Of a stretch of DNA of 64,000 nucleotides, positions 47,962 to 56,711 are shown in pieces. Source of the stretch: Deltaproteobacteria bacterium (GTDB lineage Bacteria > Myxococcota_A > Polyangia > Haliangiales > Haliangiaceae); contig JAHDIH010000005.1 in assembly GCA_020630875.1 (NCBI GenBank), positions 124,001-188,000 on the forward strand, in the 5' to 3' direction. Position numbers and translations under genes: made by a program. Position 1 is the first letter of the stretch; each line of letters opens with the position of its first letter. The notes beneath the pieces were generated by a model. The model had not been told where the DNA came from, did no database searches, and worked only from the letters and a program-made list of their open reading frames with translations.

Positions 47962-48405
47962 GACGATAGGCAAAACGATAGATAGCACCGTACTCGCCGC
48001 AGCAGTCAAGCGAACCGTCTGTTGGGTGGAGAGTCTGAGTGTCCGTCCTGTTAGTAGTGTCAATAGCTGTGGGAATGTCTGATGGAATAGAACTGCGCTT
48101 GGCAGTGCACAACCCAAAGCCAAGTAGATGGAAAACTGTGCCATTGGATCTGGCGGCGTTTGGAATACTGCCATAGGCATTAGCAATGCCACCATGACTA
48201 GTTGAGCGATTGTAAGAATCGGCATTAGCCAAGCATGTCCAGCTAACACTGCTACTGAGCACAGTGCCACCACTGCTCCGACTTCCGCGACCGACTGGGT
48301 GACAAGCATGGAACTTAATGCAGCAACCAATCCAAGCAACGCTAGGACTGCACGAGCGAGCGCGTAGAAACGCGTGCTGTGTTTGTTCTGCAAACTGAAC
48401 CCCAT
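47953..48405 (-). CDS. Hypothetical four-helix membrane protein
   Basis: A 150-residue integral membrane protein with about four hydrophobic segments (residues ~17-36, 42-60, 62-80 and 92-108, with a further one at the C-terminus, ~132-149). No family is recognised. The N-terminus is short and basic (inside). It overlaps the purL 3' end on the other strand by 9 bases and diverges from another small membrane protein across a region with an inverted repeat. Confidence 0.6.
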   Translation of the reverse strand: MGFSLQNKHSTRFYALARAVLALLGLVAALSSMLVTQSVAEVGAVVALCSVAVLAGHAWLMPILTIAQLVMVALLMPMAVFQTPPDPMAQFSIYLALGCALPSAVLFHQTFPQLLTLLTGRTLRLSTQQTVRLTAAASTVLSIVLPIVLA

Positions 48406-48414
48406 ACGTTTAAT

Positions 48415-48432
48415 TGTAACAGTTGCGTTACA
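48415..48432. promoter_or_regulatory. Inverted repeat between divergent membrane-protein genes
   Basis: TGTAAC-N6-GTTACA is a perfect 6-6-6 inverted repeat 10 bp upstream of the minus-strand start at 48405. Its symmetry and position suggest an operator for that gene. No regulator is identified. Confidence 0.4.
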
Positions 48433-48556
48433 TTTATCGAGGTAAGAATTTGCCCTCAGGGTAGGGGATGTCGGTTAAGGCGCCAGAATGTAAGGAAACG
48501 TAAGCGCATTTTGTATTCAGATTGCGACAGTTTACAAATGGTGTCATCATCAGAGA

Positions 48557-48919
48557 ATGCTTTTATTGGCAATCAAACTGGGTGTGAGCTTTGTCGTATT
48601 TTCTGGGGTGTTTACATTCGCACACAAAAAGATGGCCAACGTAGAAATTGCTCCTTGGTACGCAATTCCCATCGCAGCGTTAGTTTTTTCGCTCTTGAAC
48701 GTGTTGCTTTACGTAGTGGCAACAAAGGTCCTCAACTTTGCTGCTATGAGCTTTTTCACTGCTTTGGTTCCGCTAGCGGTCAACGGAGCACTTCTTCATT
48801 TGACAGCCAAGCTAATTCGCCCTCTCAAAATCGACGGGATGATGGCGCTAATGAAATTGGTGGTGATCCTTACTTTATCAACCGGTGCAATCGAGGTCGG
48901 AATGAATATGGCCGTATAG
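48557..48919 (+). CDS. Hypothetical small membrane protein
   Basis: A 120-residue protein with about four transmembrane segments (residues ~2-22, 33-56, 60-82 and 97-115) and short loops. It is reminiscent of small phage-holin-like or MerT-like membrane families, but no diagnostic motif is seen. It starts at ATG 48557 and ends at the first unit of a tandem repeat. Confidence 0.55.
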   Translation: MLLLAIKLGVSFVVFSGVFTFAHKKMANVEIAPWYAIPIAALVFSLLNVLLYVVATKVLNFAAMSFFTALVPLAVNGALLHLTAKLIRPLKIDGMMALMKLVVILTLSTGAIEVGMNMAV

Positions 48920-48960
48920 CGTTTGTCGCTACTCACCGTATAGCGTTTGTTGCTACTCAC
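48913..48960. repeat. Two-copy 24-bp tandem repeat
   Basis: Units at 48913-48936 and 48937-48960 differ at one base (C/T) out of 24. The first unit contains the last codons and the TAG stop of the small membrane protein; the second lies in the 58-bp gap before the Sel1 lipoprotein gene. Confidence 0.9.
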
Positions 48961-48977
48961 TATGTTACGATTACAGC

Positions 48978-49778
48978 ATGCGAGCAGTTTCCATCCTACT
49001 TGTCGTACTTTTTTCTTGTGGAAGAGATGTTTCAGGTCTAGGTGGAGGCAATGAGTCTTCCAACAAGTCTAGCATTTCCTCGGAAGAGTTGAGGAAATCG
49101 GAGGCAGAGTGTGCGGAAGGTAAGGGACCGGGTTGCAGTGTTGCGGGGGGGGCGTACTTGTTAGGAGAACGCGTAAACCACAAGATAGCTACTTCATTCT
49201 TTGAGAAGGGCTGCAAGCTAGAGGCTAAGGACAGCTGCTACAATTTGGCCGTTCAAGTGGAGAATGGGCTTGGGACAGAGAAAGACTCTAATCGCGCCGC
49301 TGAGCTTTATGAAAAGGCATGTACCCTAGGTGAGGGGTTAAGCTGTTACACCATGGCTGAACGCATCGGCATTAGAAACACCAAGGAAAGCGGAGTTTAT
49401 TTCGAGAAGGCATGCGAGTCCAATTATGGGAAAGGATGTACCAATGCGGGCGTGTTTTATGAAGAAGGTAGAGCTGGGTATTCCGTCGACGCAATTAAGT
49501 CTGCGGACTTTTCTGATAAAGGGTGTAACTTAGGTGATGGAGCGGGTTGCTTTAACTTGGGGCTTGCTTATGAGAAAGGGCGAGGGGTTACAAAGGACTT
49601 CAAACGCTCCGCAGAACTTTATGAGAAAGGTTGCGACCTGCAGTTCGGAGTGAGTTGTTACGCTTTTGCTTGGAAATTGTACGAAGGAAAGGGCATTGCA
49701 CAGGACAAAAAGCGCGCGCATCAAATGCGCGAGAAGGGATGTTCTTTGGGGCACAAGGATTCGTGCTTTAAAAAATGA
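48978..49778 (+). CDS. Sel1-repeat lipoprotein, cysteine-rich
   Basis: A 266-residue lipoprotein (lipobox VVLFSC, Cys ~14). It carries about six Sel1-like repeats of ~36 residues with the pattern A(A/S)xLYEKACxLGxGxSCYxLAxxYExGxGVxxD, each with a pair of cysteines spaced seven to eight apart, as in the Helicobacter Hcp proteins where disulfides staple each repeat. Clear units are RAAELYEKACTLGEGLSCY and RSAELYEKGCDLQFGVSCY. Such proteins are adaptor-like in the periplasm. The function here is unknown. Confidence 0.9.
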   Translation: MRAVSILLVVLFSCGRDVSGLGGGNESSNKSSISSEELRKSEAECAEGKGPGCSVAGGAYLLGERVNHKIATSFFEKGCKLEAKDSCYNLAVQVENGLGTEKDSNRAAELYEKACTLGEGLSCYTMAERIGIRNTKESGVYFEKACESNYGKGCTNAGVFYEEGRAGYSVDAIKSADFSDKGCNLGDGAGCFNLGLAYEKGRGVTKDFKRSAELYEKGCDLQFGVSCYAFAWKLYEGKGIAQDKKRAHQMREKGCSLGHKDSCFKK

Positions 49779-49793
49779 ACCTATTGTCTTCAT

Positions 49794-50663
49794 TTAGACC
49801 TTTTTGGGCCAACTGTCTTTTAGAAGTCGAGCCAAAGACCGGTCGCTAAGCAATTTGCCGTCAGTTTGACAAATAGGGCAATAGTTTAGTTCGTTGGTGG
49901 CGTACCGAACCCGTTGAATGGGCTTTCCACATCGAGGGCATGGCTTTCCAAACCTGCCGTGTGCCGCCATTTCTGGATGAAACGCAGTTACTTTGTCGGG
50001 GAAGTTGTCTCCCAGCTTCTCGTCCAAAAATGTAGTCCAATAATCAAGTTGTTGACGAGCACTTTCGTAGACTCGCTTAAGCTCCTGTAAAGACATCCTC
50101 TGGGTGGTTTTAAACGGTGCCATTTGGGCATGATGAAGTATTTCATCAGAGTATGCGTTTCCTATTCCGTCGATAATACTTGGATCGCACAGCGCTCTTT
50201 TTATCGTTCTGTTTTTAGATTTTAGTGCGTTGCAAAAATCTTCAAAGGAGCAGCTGGTCGCATCGATGCCAGAGCGCTGATGATCATGGATGCTACTTTC
50301 ATCTGCTAGATGAATTGAGGCACGACGCTTCTTTGAAGCTTCTGTAAAGTGAATCGTTCCACTGGAAAACTGCAGTGTTGCAAGGATGAGTCGCTTGTTC
50401 GGTTTCTTTTCTTTCGGATGAAAACGCAATCGTCCGCTTACCATTAAGTGGATGACAATGTAGAGCTCGTTGTCAAATTGCAGCACTACCCTTTTTCCGA
50501 GCCGGTGGACGTCGATGACTTTCTTGTCTAAAAACTGATCCGGCGATGGCGTTACGGTACGAAGCACGAAAGGATGATGCAGCTTGAATGCTTCAAGAGA
50601 GCAGCCTGCGACAGCTTTGTTTATTCTGTTGACATAAATTCTAATGTCAGGCAACTCCGGCAT
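49794..50663 (-). CDS. Fpg/Nei-family DNA glycosylase
   Basis: A 289-residue base-excision repair glycosylase/AP lyase. It begins MPELPD, where Pro2 is the nucleophile and Glu3 the catalytic acid. The H2TH region is seen as IDGIGNAYSDEILHHA near 160, and the C-terminal zinc finger has CPRC and CPIC pairs (residues ~243-269). A start at ATG 50663 is fixed by the family N-terminus; it overlaps the end of the upstream monooxygenase by 17 bases. Whether it prefers 8-oxoG (MutM) or oxidised pyrimidines (Nei) cannot be told. A tail of about 20 residues follows the finger. Confidence 0.92.
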   Translation of the reverse strand: MPELPDIRIYVNRINKAVAGCSLEAFKLHHPFVLRTVTPSPDQFLDKKVIDVHRLGKRVVLQFDNELYIVIHLMVSGRLRFHPKEKKPNKRLILATLQFSSGTIHFTEASKKRRASIHLADESSIHDHQRSGIDATSCSFEDFCNALKSKNRTIKRALCDPSIIDGIGNAYSDEILHHAQMAPFKTTQRMSLQELKRVYESARQQLDYWTTFLDEKLGDNFPDKVTAFHPEMAAHGRFGKPCPRCGKPIQRVRYATNELNYCPICQTDGKLLSDRSLARLLKDSWPKKV

Positions 50664-52047
50664 TGAGTACCCCCACTGAAATACGTTGACCGTACAGTCC
50701 ACTCTCTAGGTTCCCCCGCGAGTCCGGGCCCAAAGCGACGTTCCAGCCTCGCAAGCAAATCGAATCGCACGTAGCAATGTTGTAAGGTGAAACTTTGTCT
50801 TTCAGCCATAACCAACGCTCAGCTCTGGGGTGCTGCAACGTCCATTTTAGTAGAGCTTCTTGATTGTCAAATACGTAGCCCATGCAGTTTTGGTCTTCGA
50901 TTCCGTCGGGATGGTTAGCTGTTAATAGGTGTGGGTAAGGCGACGGCCCGTCTGTTACCTGCCACTCATCTCCGAGGTGAGTAGTTACCGTGTTTTCGTT
51001 TAGTTTCCACGTGCGGCAACCGTTCTCGACAGCGCGTGCGAAAACACTGTCGCGTCTTTGGACCTCGTTATGTTTTAAGTTGAGAGTTCTAGTTATTAAA
51101 CGATAGGCAAAGGTGGTCGGAGAGAATCGTATTTCTGTGTTCAAGTTTTCGAACCATAGTGCGCTAAGCCTCGCTAGTTCTTGTTTTCTTGTTACGTCGG
51201 CTTGTCGCGCTTCTTGAAAAGAGCAGGGCGGTGCGTCTGCGTAGATTGTTTCAGCTAGTTGCAATGCGTCTTTTAACGCTTGGGATGTGCCGGCGCCAAT
51301 GGAGTAGTGCATCGCGTGGGCGGCATCACCAATGAATATGGTGTCGCTCTCGTTCCACTTGTCGCGTGCTACGGTGGCGAATCGTTTTTTGCTGGTTTGT
51401 GAAAGTACTTTGCAGTTTAACATGTCCTCAACAATGTACTTTGCATCAGGAAAGTCATGGTTCGATTCAAAGATGATGCTACTTCGATCTTTGCTGTGTG
51501 GGTATCCATGGATGATTGCATTTTGGGCGTGGTCGGTAATAGAGGCAAATAGAAAAGCTCCCAAAGCTCTGTCTGCTTCCATCCATGTAAATTGGTTTTC
51601 GCTATAAGATTTTTCATGCTCTTGCGCTGGGTGAGATGCTCCTTCCGCAATAATCTTTAGGTCAGCGTTGTTGTTGCTGTTGAACTTTTCTCGAACAACT
51701 ACTCCGCCCAACATGCCAAACTCTTCCTCAAGAACCTGTAGCAAGCGACTTCGGGCGATCGCACGCATTGGGTTATTCTTGTAGACGGTATTTTGTTTTT
51801 TATGAAAAATCCTAATTTGGTTCCAACTGGCAAAGTGTGGAACCATGCGCCCCCATACGCTGGGCATCTTTTTTTGCAATGCCGATGCAAGAGCTGGTGG
51901 GATTACGAGCCCAAAGCCGCCGCTATTATCTTGGTTTTGTTCCCATAACGTTATTTGAGCTTTTGGGTCCTTCTGCAGCAGCGCGATACCTGCAAATAGT
52001 CCCGCGGGACCTCCCCCTGAAATTGATATGTTTTTCTTGGACGGCAT
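50647..52047 (-). CDS. FAD-dependent monooxygenase (PHBH-type)
   Basis: A 466-residue class-A flavoprotein monooxygenase-like protein. The Rossmann FAD motif is ISGGGPAGLFAGIAL near residue 8, and the second FAD motif DTIFIGDAAHAMHYSIGAGTSQALKDA is near 235. The NADPH-linked DG motif is not obvious. The C-terminal ~100 residues (CMGYVFDNQEALLKWTLQHPRAERW and onward) go beyond the usual core and have no known match. It overlaps the glycosylase gene and is 6 bp from the DUF72 gene. The substrate is unknown. Confidence 0.85.
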   Translation of the reverse strand: MPSKKNISISGGGPAGLFAGIALLQKDPKAQITLWEQNQDNSGGFGLVIPPALASALQKKMPSVWGRMVPHFASWNQIRIFHKKQNTVYKNNPMRAIARSRLLQVLEEEFGMLGGVVVREKFNSNNNADLKIIAEGASHPAQEHEKSYSENQFTWMEADRALGAFLFASITDHAQNAIIHGYPHSKDRSSIIFESNHDFPDAKYIVEDMLNCKVLSQTSKKRFATVARDKWNESDTIFIGDAAHAMHYSIGAGTSQALKDALQLAETIYADAPPCSFQEARQADVTRKQELARLSALWFENLNTEIRFSPTTFAYRLITRTLNLKHNEVQRRDSVFARAVENGCRTWKLNENTVTTHLGDEWQVTDGPSPYPHLLTANHPDGIEDQNCMGYVFDNQEALLKWTLQHPRAERWLWLKDKVSPYNIATCDSICLRGWNVALGPDSRGNLESGLYGQRISVGVLNAGVA

Positions 52048-52053
52048 GGCCGA

Positions 52054-52764
52054 CTATAATTCTAACAGTTGTTTAGCGAGTATTGGCGCGCGTCCTTCAT
52101 CTTCATGTTTGAAAAAGAAGTAACTGTCGTTAAAGCCAGCATCCTCACAGAGTTCAATCCACATCGCGAGTTCTTCATCACTGTAGTTGTTTTTACGAAG
52201 TCGCAAATACGCCCAGTCACTTGTCTTTGCTATTGCGTCGCCGCTCATCGCGAGGCAACCATTTTCATCGTCCATCACCACCATCGCAGCGTTTCTTTTT
52301 TCTAGCTCGGACCAAACCGCAGGAACGTGCCAGCTTGGGTGCCTAAATTCGAACGCCGGGCGAATCTCGGCAGGGAGCAGTTTCAGAAAACCCTGAAGTC
52401 TCTCCAAGTTGAGCTTCGCATTGGGCGGAAGTTGAAAGAGGAGGGGACCCAGGTTACCTCCCAATACTTCTGCAGCTTGGCAAAAGTATTGCAGCGCCTC
52501 ATGGCATGTCTCGGGGTTCAAGCGAGAAGAGTGAGTGATCCGTCGCGATGCCTTAAGTGAAAAGGTGAAGCTACTGGGGACGGTGTCTTTCCACTTTTCG
52601 AGCATTTCAACTTTTGGCAAGCGGTAGAAAGTGTTGTTTATTTCTACGCAAGAGAGTTGTTTTGAGTAGTAGCTCAACCAGTCTTTACTTTTTACGTCTT
52701 CAGGATAAAAAGAACCGACCCACTCCTTGTAGGAAAAGCCGCTGGAACCTGCGAATACCTTCAT
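52054..52764 (-). CDS. DUF72 family (YecE-like) protein
   Basis: A 236-residue cytoplasmic protein with a TIM-barrel-like DUF72 pattern: VFAGSSGFSYKEWVGSFYP at the start, VEINNTFYRLPKVEMLEKWKDTVP near 36, GPLLFQLPPN near 103 and PAFEFRHPSW near 132. The family is widespread and its reaction is unproven. It overlaps the next upstream gene by four bases and is the last member of an ExbB/ExbD-like cluster. Confidence 0.92.
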   Translation of the reverse strand: MKVFAGSSGFSYKEWVGSFYPEDVKSKDWLSYYSKQLSCVEINNTFYRLPKVEMLEKWKDTVPSSFTFSLKASRRITHSSRLNPETCHEALQYFCQAAEVLGGNLGPLLFQLPPNAKLNLERLQGFLKLLPAEIRPAFEFRHPSWHVPAVWSELEKRNAAMVVMDDENGCLAMSGDAIAKTSDWAYLRLRKNNYSDEELAMWIELCEDAGFNDSYFFFKHEDEGRAPILAKQLLEL

Positions 52765-53120
52765 CGCCTGTCGCGGTAGGGTGTTTTCTCTTGAAATGAG
52801 ACGCCAGCTTTCTTTAGCTCTTGCCGCACTTCCTCTACGGTCCCTGTCCGGGCCTCTCCGGTCGACATCAATACCGTAGCTTTTTGATTCTTACAACGTG
52901 AAGCGGCCTTTGCCGGAGTCACTTTTTCGTCTCCGTGAAAAACCCCCTCGCCGGAAACTACGATGGCACATAATGCAGCAGTTTGTTTGTTGTTGTCGGT
53001 AGCCTTCTTTAGACCAAACCAATTGAACTGAAAGTGCCCAACTAAGAAGATGGCTATCGCAGCAACTACGAGGAGTAAAAGGATTTTTGGAAAAATTCTA
53101 CTTTTCTTTTGGTTGGTCAT
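52761..53120 (-). CDS. Single-pass membrane protein of ExbB/ExbD-like cluster
   Basis: A 119-residue protein with one N-terminal transmembrane helix (residues ~12-31) and a polar extracytoplasmic domain with two cysteines. This topology (short basic N-terminus, one helix, periplasmic domain) matches the ExbD-like protein before it, with which it overlaps by 23 bases. No family is recognised. It may be a third part of the same proton-channel complex. Confidence 0.6.
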   Translation of the reverse strand: MTNQKKSRIFPKILLLLVVAAIAIFLVGHFQFNWFGLKKATDNNKQTAALCAIVVSGEGVFHGDEKVTPAKAASRCKNQKATVLMSTGEARTGTVEEVRQELKKAGVSFQEKTPYRDRR

Positions 53121-53622
53121 TGTTTAGTGCTTTCTGCATGTTGTGGCCTATGACCACAACCAAGGCGTTGTGAGATTGGTAACAGCGATGCTCTTCGTTT
53201 TGCAAGCCGGATGAAAGAGCAATTGGGAAGTCTGCCAGAGGCTGTTTGGTGCTCACAACCAATATTTTTCCGGAAATCGACACATGAGCCGCAACAAGCG
53301 AGCAGAGTGACGAACTAGGTTGCTCGTTGGCTGTGTAAATAAGCTCTACTGCAGGATCGGGGTCCACTGTCACTAGTTTGGAGGCAATCAGCTTACCGTT
53401 TTTCAACGCTATCTGACCAGACTTGTTGACCCATACTTCTACGGTCCCCCTGGACAGTAGGGCGGAAGCTGTTTGTTGTTCGATGAGCGTTGGGGGAGTT
53501 GACGGGCTTTCTGCTACGGATTCGCGCAAGATGGCGGCTTGCAGCAGCGCAGCGAAGGTCAATATCAAAACCACGTCGAGAAGAGACGTCAGAGAAGAAT
53601 ATTGGATTTTTCGTCTACTCAT
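53098..53622 (-). CDS. ExbD/TolR-like protein
   Basis: A 174-residue single-pass protein. A basic N-terminus (MSRRKIQYSSL) is followed by a transmembrane segment TSLLDVVLILTFAALLQAAIL whose Asp (residue ~16) sits where ExbD/TolR carry the proton-conducting aspartate. The C-terminal periplasmic domain shows VEVWVNKSGQIALKNGKLI, the ExbD-like start of the domain, and is otherwise diverged. It overlaps the ExbB/TolQ-like gene upstream by eight bases, the typical pair. Confidence 0.75.
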   Translation of the reverse strand: MSRRKIQYSSLTSLLDVVLILTFAALLQAAILRESVAESPSTPPTLIEQQTASALLSRGTVEVWVNKSGQIALKNGKLIASKLVTVDPDPAVELIYTANEQPSSSLCSLVAAHVSISGKILVVSTKQPLADFPIALSSGLQNEEHRCYQSHNALVVVIGHNMQKALNNDQPKEK

Positions 53623-54160
53623 CGCGCAGCCTCATGGATTGCCACGCCATTATGTTTTTTTCACCAACGTCGGTCCAAGCGGCCATTTTAGTGCCGAATC
53701 TTGCCGTTAGAAGAATGGATAAAGAGAGTCCCGCGACGGTAGTCCAGACTGCAAGGCCCATCGGTTGAAGCAGGTCGGTCACATCACCAGAGGCTGCGGT
53801 GATAGAAAGTCCTAGTCCGACGACGGTGAATAGTAGGCCTATTTGTCTGAGTAAGTCGACCCAAAACGCCAGCGCAGGTTCTAACCTCTGCACGCGCATC
53901 TCCCAGCCTTGAACGCCACGGTTTGCCCACGCATGTTTTGTGCTGGCGCGAACCGCTTCGACTTCGTCTCTTATTTTGTCGAGCTTCAAAGTGGACGCGG
54001 GCTTTTCGCCTCCTCCAATAGCATCGTAGGCTAGGTAATCTGCTAACGTTCTTACGTATTCGAGTTCCGAGCTTAACTTAGAGTACGCATAGGTAAATAC
54101 TAGTACAATCAACAACAGAGCCATTGAAGTAAAACCCCATCCGAGAAAGAAGCCCGACAT
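53615..54160 (-). CDS. MotA/TolQ/ExbB-like proton channel protein
   Basis: A 181-residue membrane protein with three transmembrane helices (residues ~4-25, 107-127 and 134-154). The last two with VDLLRQIGLLFTVVGLGLSI and DVTDLLQPMGLAVWTTVAGLSLSILLTARFG match the conserved core of ExbB/TolQ/MotA, including the GLxxT/A start of the last helix. The size is smaller than most ExbB. With the ExbD-like and single-pass proteins it forms a proton-powered channel; the energised partner (a TonB- or Tol-like protein) is not encoded nearby. Confidence 0.8.
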   Translation of the reverse strand: MSGFFLGWGFTSMALLLIVLVFTYAYSKLSSELEYVRTLADYLAYDAIGGGEKPASTLKLDKIRDEVEAVRASTKHAWANRGVQGWEMRVQRLEPALAFWVDLLRQIGLLFTVVGLGLSITAASGDVTDLLQPMGLAVWTTVAGLSLSILLTARFGTKMAAWTDVGEKNIMAWQSMRLRDE

Positions 54161-54216
54161 AGCGCCATGTTAGCTCTGTCGTTGTTGCGGCGCCACTTGC
54201 GGGAGTCTCTATCTCG

Positions 54217-56697
54217 TCACTTCTTGATAAATTTCTCTAAGCCCGTAATTACAGACTCAAAATCAAATGAGGATTCAAGCATCTTTGCCATGGGGTTACC
54301 GTTGGCTTTAAGATGGTCTACAGCATTCTTGATTGTAAATTGCCGTGCCGTTAATTTTGTAGTTACTTCTTCCCATTGGAGCGGCATTGATACTGCCGCT
54401 TCTTCCACAGGTCTTGCACTGAAGGCACTAATAATTAACTTGCCGTGCCCATTTTGTCCCCAGTCAATGTACACGCGGCCATGTCTCTTTTCGAGTGTTC
54501 TTTCTGTTGTCGATACGTCGGGTAGTTCCGCCTCAACTAGGGACGCAACAAGCCGTGCAATCATTTTACTCTGGTTATGGCTGCAAGCCCCCGCAAGGGG
54601 AAGCAAAATGTGAAGACCACTGGAGCCACTTGTTTTAGGGAAAGACTGAATTCCAGCCGCATCGCAAATTTCTTTGACTTTCAAAGCTACTGCGACCACG
54701 TCTCGGAATGGCGCTCCTTTTGGATCTAGATCAATGACGCACCAATCCGGTCTTCCTTCGTTTGGAAGTCTTGCGGCCCAGACATGGATGTTAATGACCG
54801 CCATGTTGGCGAGATAGATAAGTGAATCCGCACCGTCGCAGACAAAATACCTTATGTGCCGCTGGGTACTTTCGCTCCAGACTTGTTCGGTTCTAAGCCA
54901 CTCGGGGGTCCATATCGGCGCGTCCTTTTGAAAAAATGACTTCCCGTGGATTCCATTAGGGTAACGAGTCATTACAATCGGTCTGTCTTGCAGTAGAGGA
55001 ATAAGCCATGGTGCGACTTCTTCGTGATACCGAACGAAATCTCCTTTGGTGTACTTGAGCTCCGGAAAAAGAACTTTGCTTTGGTTTGTCAGGTGGACAC
55101 GGTTCACGACTGCGGCCTTTTGGATCGAATTTCGGGCCGGAGAGGATGGACGTTCGTCCATCGACTCTGGGCTGTCGCTCAAACCTTCCCACACAGGAAA
55201 TCGTAGATGCGACTCGGAACTCAGCATACGGTAACTTACTTGTGCAAGGAAGGTAGGTTCGATCCAACGTCCATTTTTTACAGGAGCCTGAAACGGTGGT
55301 TTCCACGTTGGTACGTTATCGAGTTTTTTCCTTAGGTTTGTGAGCTCATCTGAAGTCAGACCGCTACCAACTCGTCCACGATAAATCCATTCCTCGCCAC
55401 TTCGGTGCGCTAAATGCAGTCCGCCCAATCCGACTCTGCTGCCCTCAGGTTCAGTATAACCGACGATCCAAAAGATCCCAGTAATGTTGGCGACAACCCT
55501 TTGCCAATGGTCACTGCGTTTTTGAAGGTAAGGTGAGTTTTTCTTTTTTGCGACTACGCCTTCAAGGCCCATTTTGTTTGCTGCGTCAAAAAAGGCTTTG
55601 CCGTTTCCTTCCATCCCTTCAACGTAGCGGATGGCGCCGGATTGAGGTATGAACTGCTTAAGCAATGCTTTCCGTGCGTGCAGCGGTTGTTTTGTGATGT
55701 CTCCACCTAACGATAACAAGTCGAAGACCATGTAGCTTAGTGGGAAGTGCTTCGCCGACCGTTTGATGTCTGCGGGGTTTTGATGTTGAGCTCTCCGTTG
55801 CAGAAGATTAAAAGAGGGTTTGCCTTCTTTGTCAAAGGCTACTATCTCTCCGTCGATGATAAAGTTGTCGACGGGGATCCGGCCAAGACCTCTGGTAATC
55901 TCAGGGAACCGTTCAGTTGCGTCTTGACCGCTGCGGTACCGGAGCTTTACGGAACCATTGTTTTTGCAAGCTAGTAGTCTAAATCCATCGTACTTGATTT
56001 CAAAAATGTGGTCGTCGCTGTCAAACGCTTCTAGGTTTGTCGTGCAAAGCATCGGTGAAATTGACTCGATGTTAAGTTGTGTTTTTGGCGGAGGAGTGAC
56101 TTTGATCGCGTTGAAACGTTTGTCTCCATTTTTCAAGTCTTGCAACTCCCTTCCAGAGAATACAGACGAGCTAGGGAGTTCTTTGTCGCTGGCAGCATCG
56201 TCTCGCTTTTTGATCAAAAGCCAATGGTTAGGGCCATGGTTGGCGGTCCGCACTAACGTGAAGGAACCACGTAGCTTATATCCATGGAGTGAAAATTTTA
56301 TTTCACCATCCTTTTTTAAATCAACCTTTGGGTTTTCTGCGACAAATCTCCCGTAGTCCCAAACCAGCGAGGGGCCAGCGCCGTAGTTTCCTTTCGGAAT
56401 CATGCCTTCAAACATGGCATACTCCAAAGGGTGTTCTTCTACGTGTATCGCGAGTCGTTTGACGTTGGGGTCAAGTGTTGGAGGTTTAGGTATGGCCCAA
56501 GACGTCAGCGAACCATTAATCTCAAGACGTAAGTCCCAGTGAAGTCTTGTAGCGTCGTGCATGTGAACGACGAATATTCCCCCTGCACCATGAGTTGTTA
56601 TTGCGCCACTGCCGAAAGGTTCAGTGGTGCCTTCTGCGTTACGCTTGTCTCGGTAGGCTTTTAGGGGGTCTTCTTTATTTGCTTTTTTGGAAGGCAT
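54217..56697 (-). CDS. ligD: Multifunctional NHEJ DNA ligase LigD
   Basis: LigD seals double-strand breaks with Ku. The 826-residue product from ATG 56697 (MPSKKANKEDPL) has all three modules in the order phosphoesterase, ligase and polymerase: a 3'-phosphoesterase near 35-180 with the metal motif HMHDATRLHWDLRLE; a ligase core with the nucleotidyl-lysine in IFEIKYDGFRLL near 230 and a C-terminal OB-fold; and an archaeo-eukaryotic primase-like polymerase near 550-826 with VIDLDPKG carrying the two catalytic aspartates. Ku is divergent with only 14 bp between starts. Confidence 0.97.
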   Translation of the reverse strand: MPSKKANKEDPLKAYRDKRNAEGTTEPFGSGAITTHGAGGIFVVHMHDATRLHWDLRLEINGSLTSWAIPKPPTLDPNVKRLAIHVEEHPLEYAMFEGMIPKGNYGAGPSLVWDYGRFVAENPKVDLKKDGEIKFSLHGYKLRGSFTLVRTANHGPNHWLLIKKRDDAASDKELPSSSVFSGRELQDLKNGDKRFNAIKVTPPPKTQLNIESISPMLCTTNLEAFDSDDHIFEIKYDGFRLLACKNNGSVKLRYRSGQDATERFPEITRGLGRIPVDNFIIDGEIVAFDKEGKPSFNLLQRRAQHQNPADIKRSAKHFPLSYMVFDLLSLGGDITKQPLHARKALLKQFIPQSGAIRYVEGMEGNGKAFFDAANKMGLEGVVAKKKNSPYLQKRSDHWQRVVANITGIFWIVGYTEPEGSRVGLGGLHLAHRSGEEWIYRGRVGSGLTSDELTNLRKKLDNVPTWKPPFQAPVKNGRWIEPTFLAQVSYRMLSSESHLRFPVWEGLSDSPESMDERPSSPARNSIQKAAVVNRVHLTNQSKVLFPELKYTKGDFVRYHEEVAPWLIPLLQDRPIVMTRYPNGIHGKSFFQKDAPIWTPEWLRTEQVWSESTQRHIRYFVCDGADSLIYLANMAVINIHVWAARLPNEGRPDWCVIDLDPKGAPFRDVVAVALKVKEICDAAGIQSFPKTSGSSGLHILLPLAGACSHNQSKMIARLVASLVEAELPDVSTTERTLEKRHGRVYIDWGQNGHGKLIISAFSARPVEEAAVSMPLQWEEVTTKLTARQFTIKNAVDHLKANGNPMAKMLESSFDFESVITGLEKFIKK

Positions 56698-56711
56698 GCT
56701 ACAATTTTCCG

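Noticed and set aside
48379..49041. 220-residue plus-strand ORF
   Set aside because: It is an out-of-frame shadow over the intergenic repeat, a membrane protein and the Sel1 leader, with no coherent composition.
52761..54160. Zorya-type defence system (ZorA/ZorB)
   Set aside because: The channel genes are small ExbB/ExbD-like, ZorB's OmpA-like domain is absent, and no ZorC/D/E follows; the neighbours are DUF72 and LigD.
54217..56697. LigD N-terminal extension (ATG at 56739)
   Set aside because: The extra 14 residues are not family-like and would overlap the ku start; ATG 56697 gives the standard phosphoesterase N-terminus.
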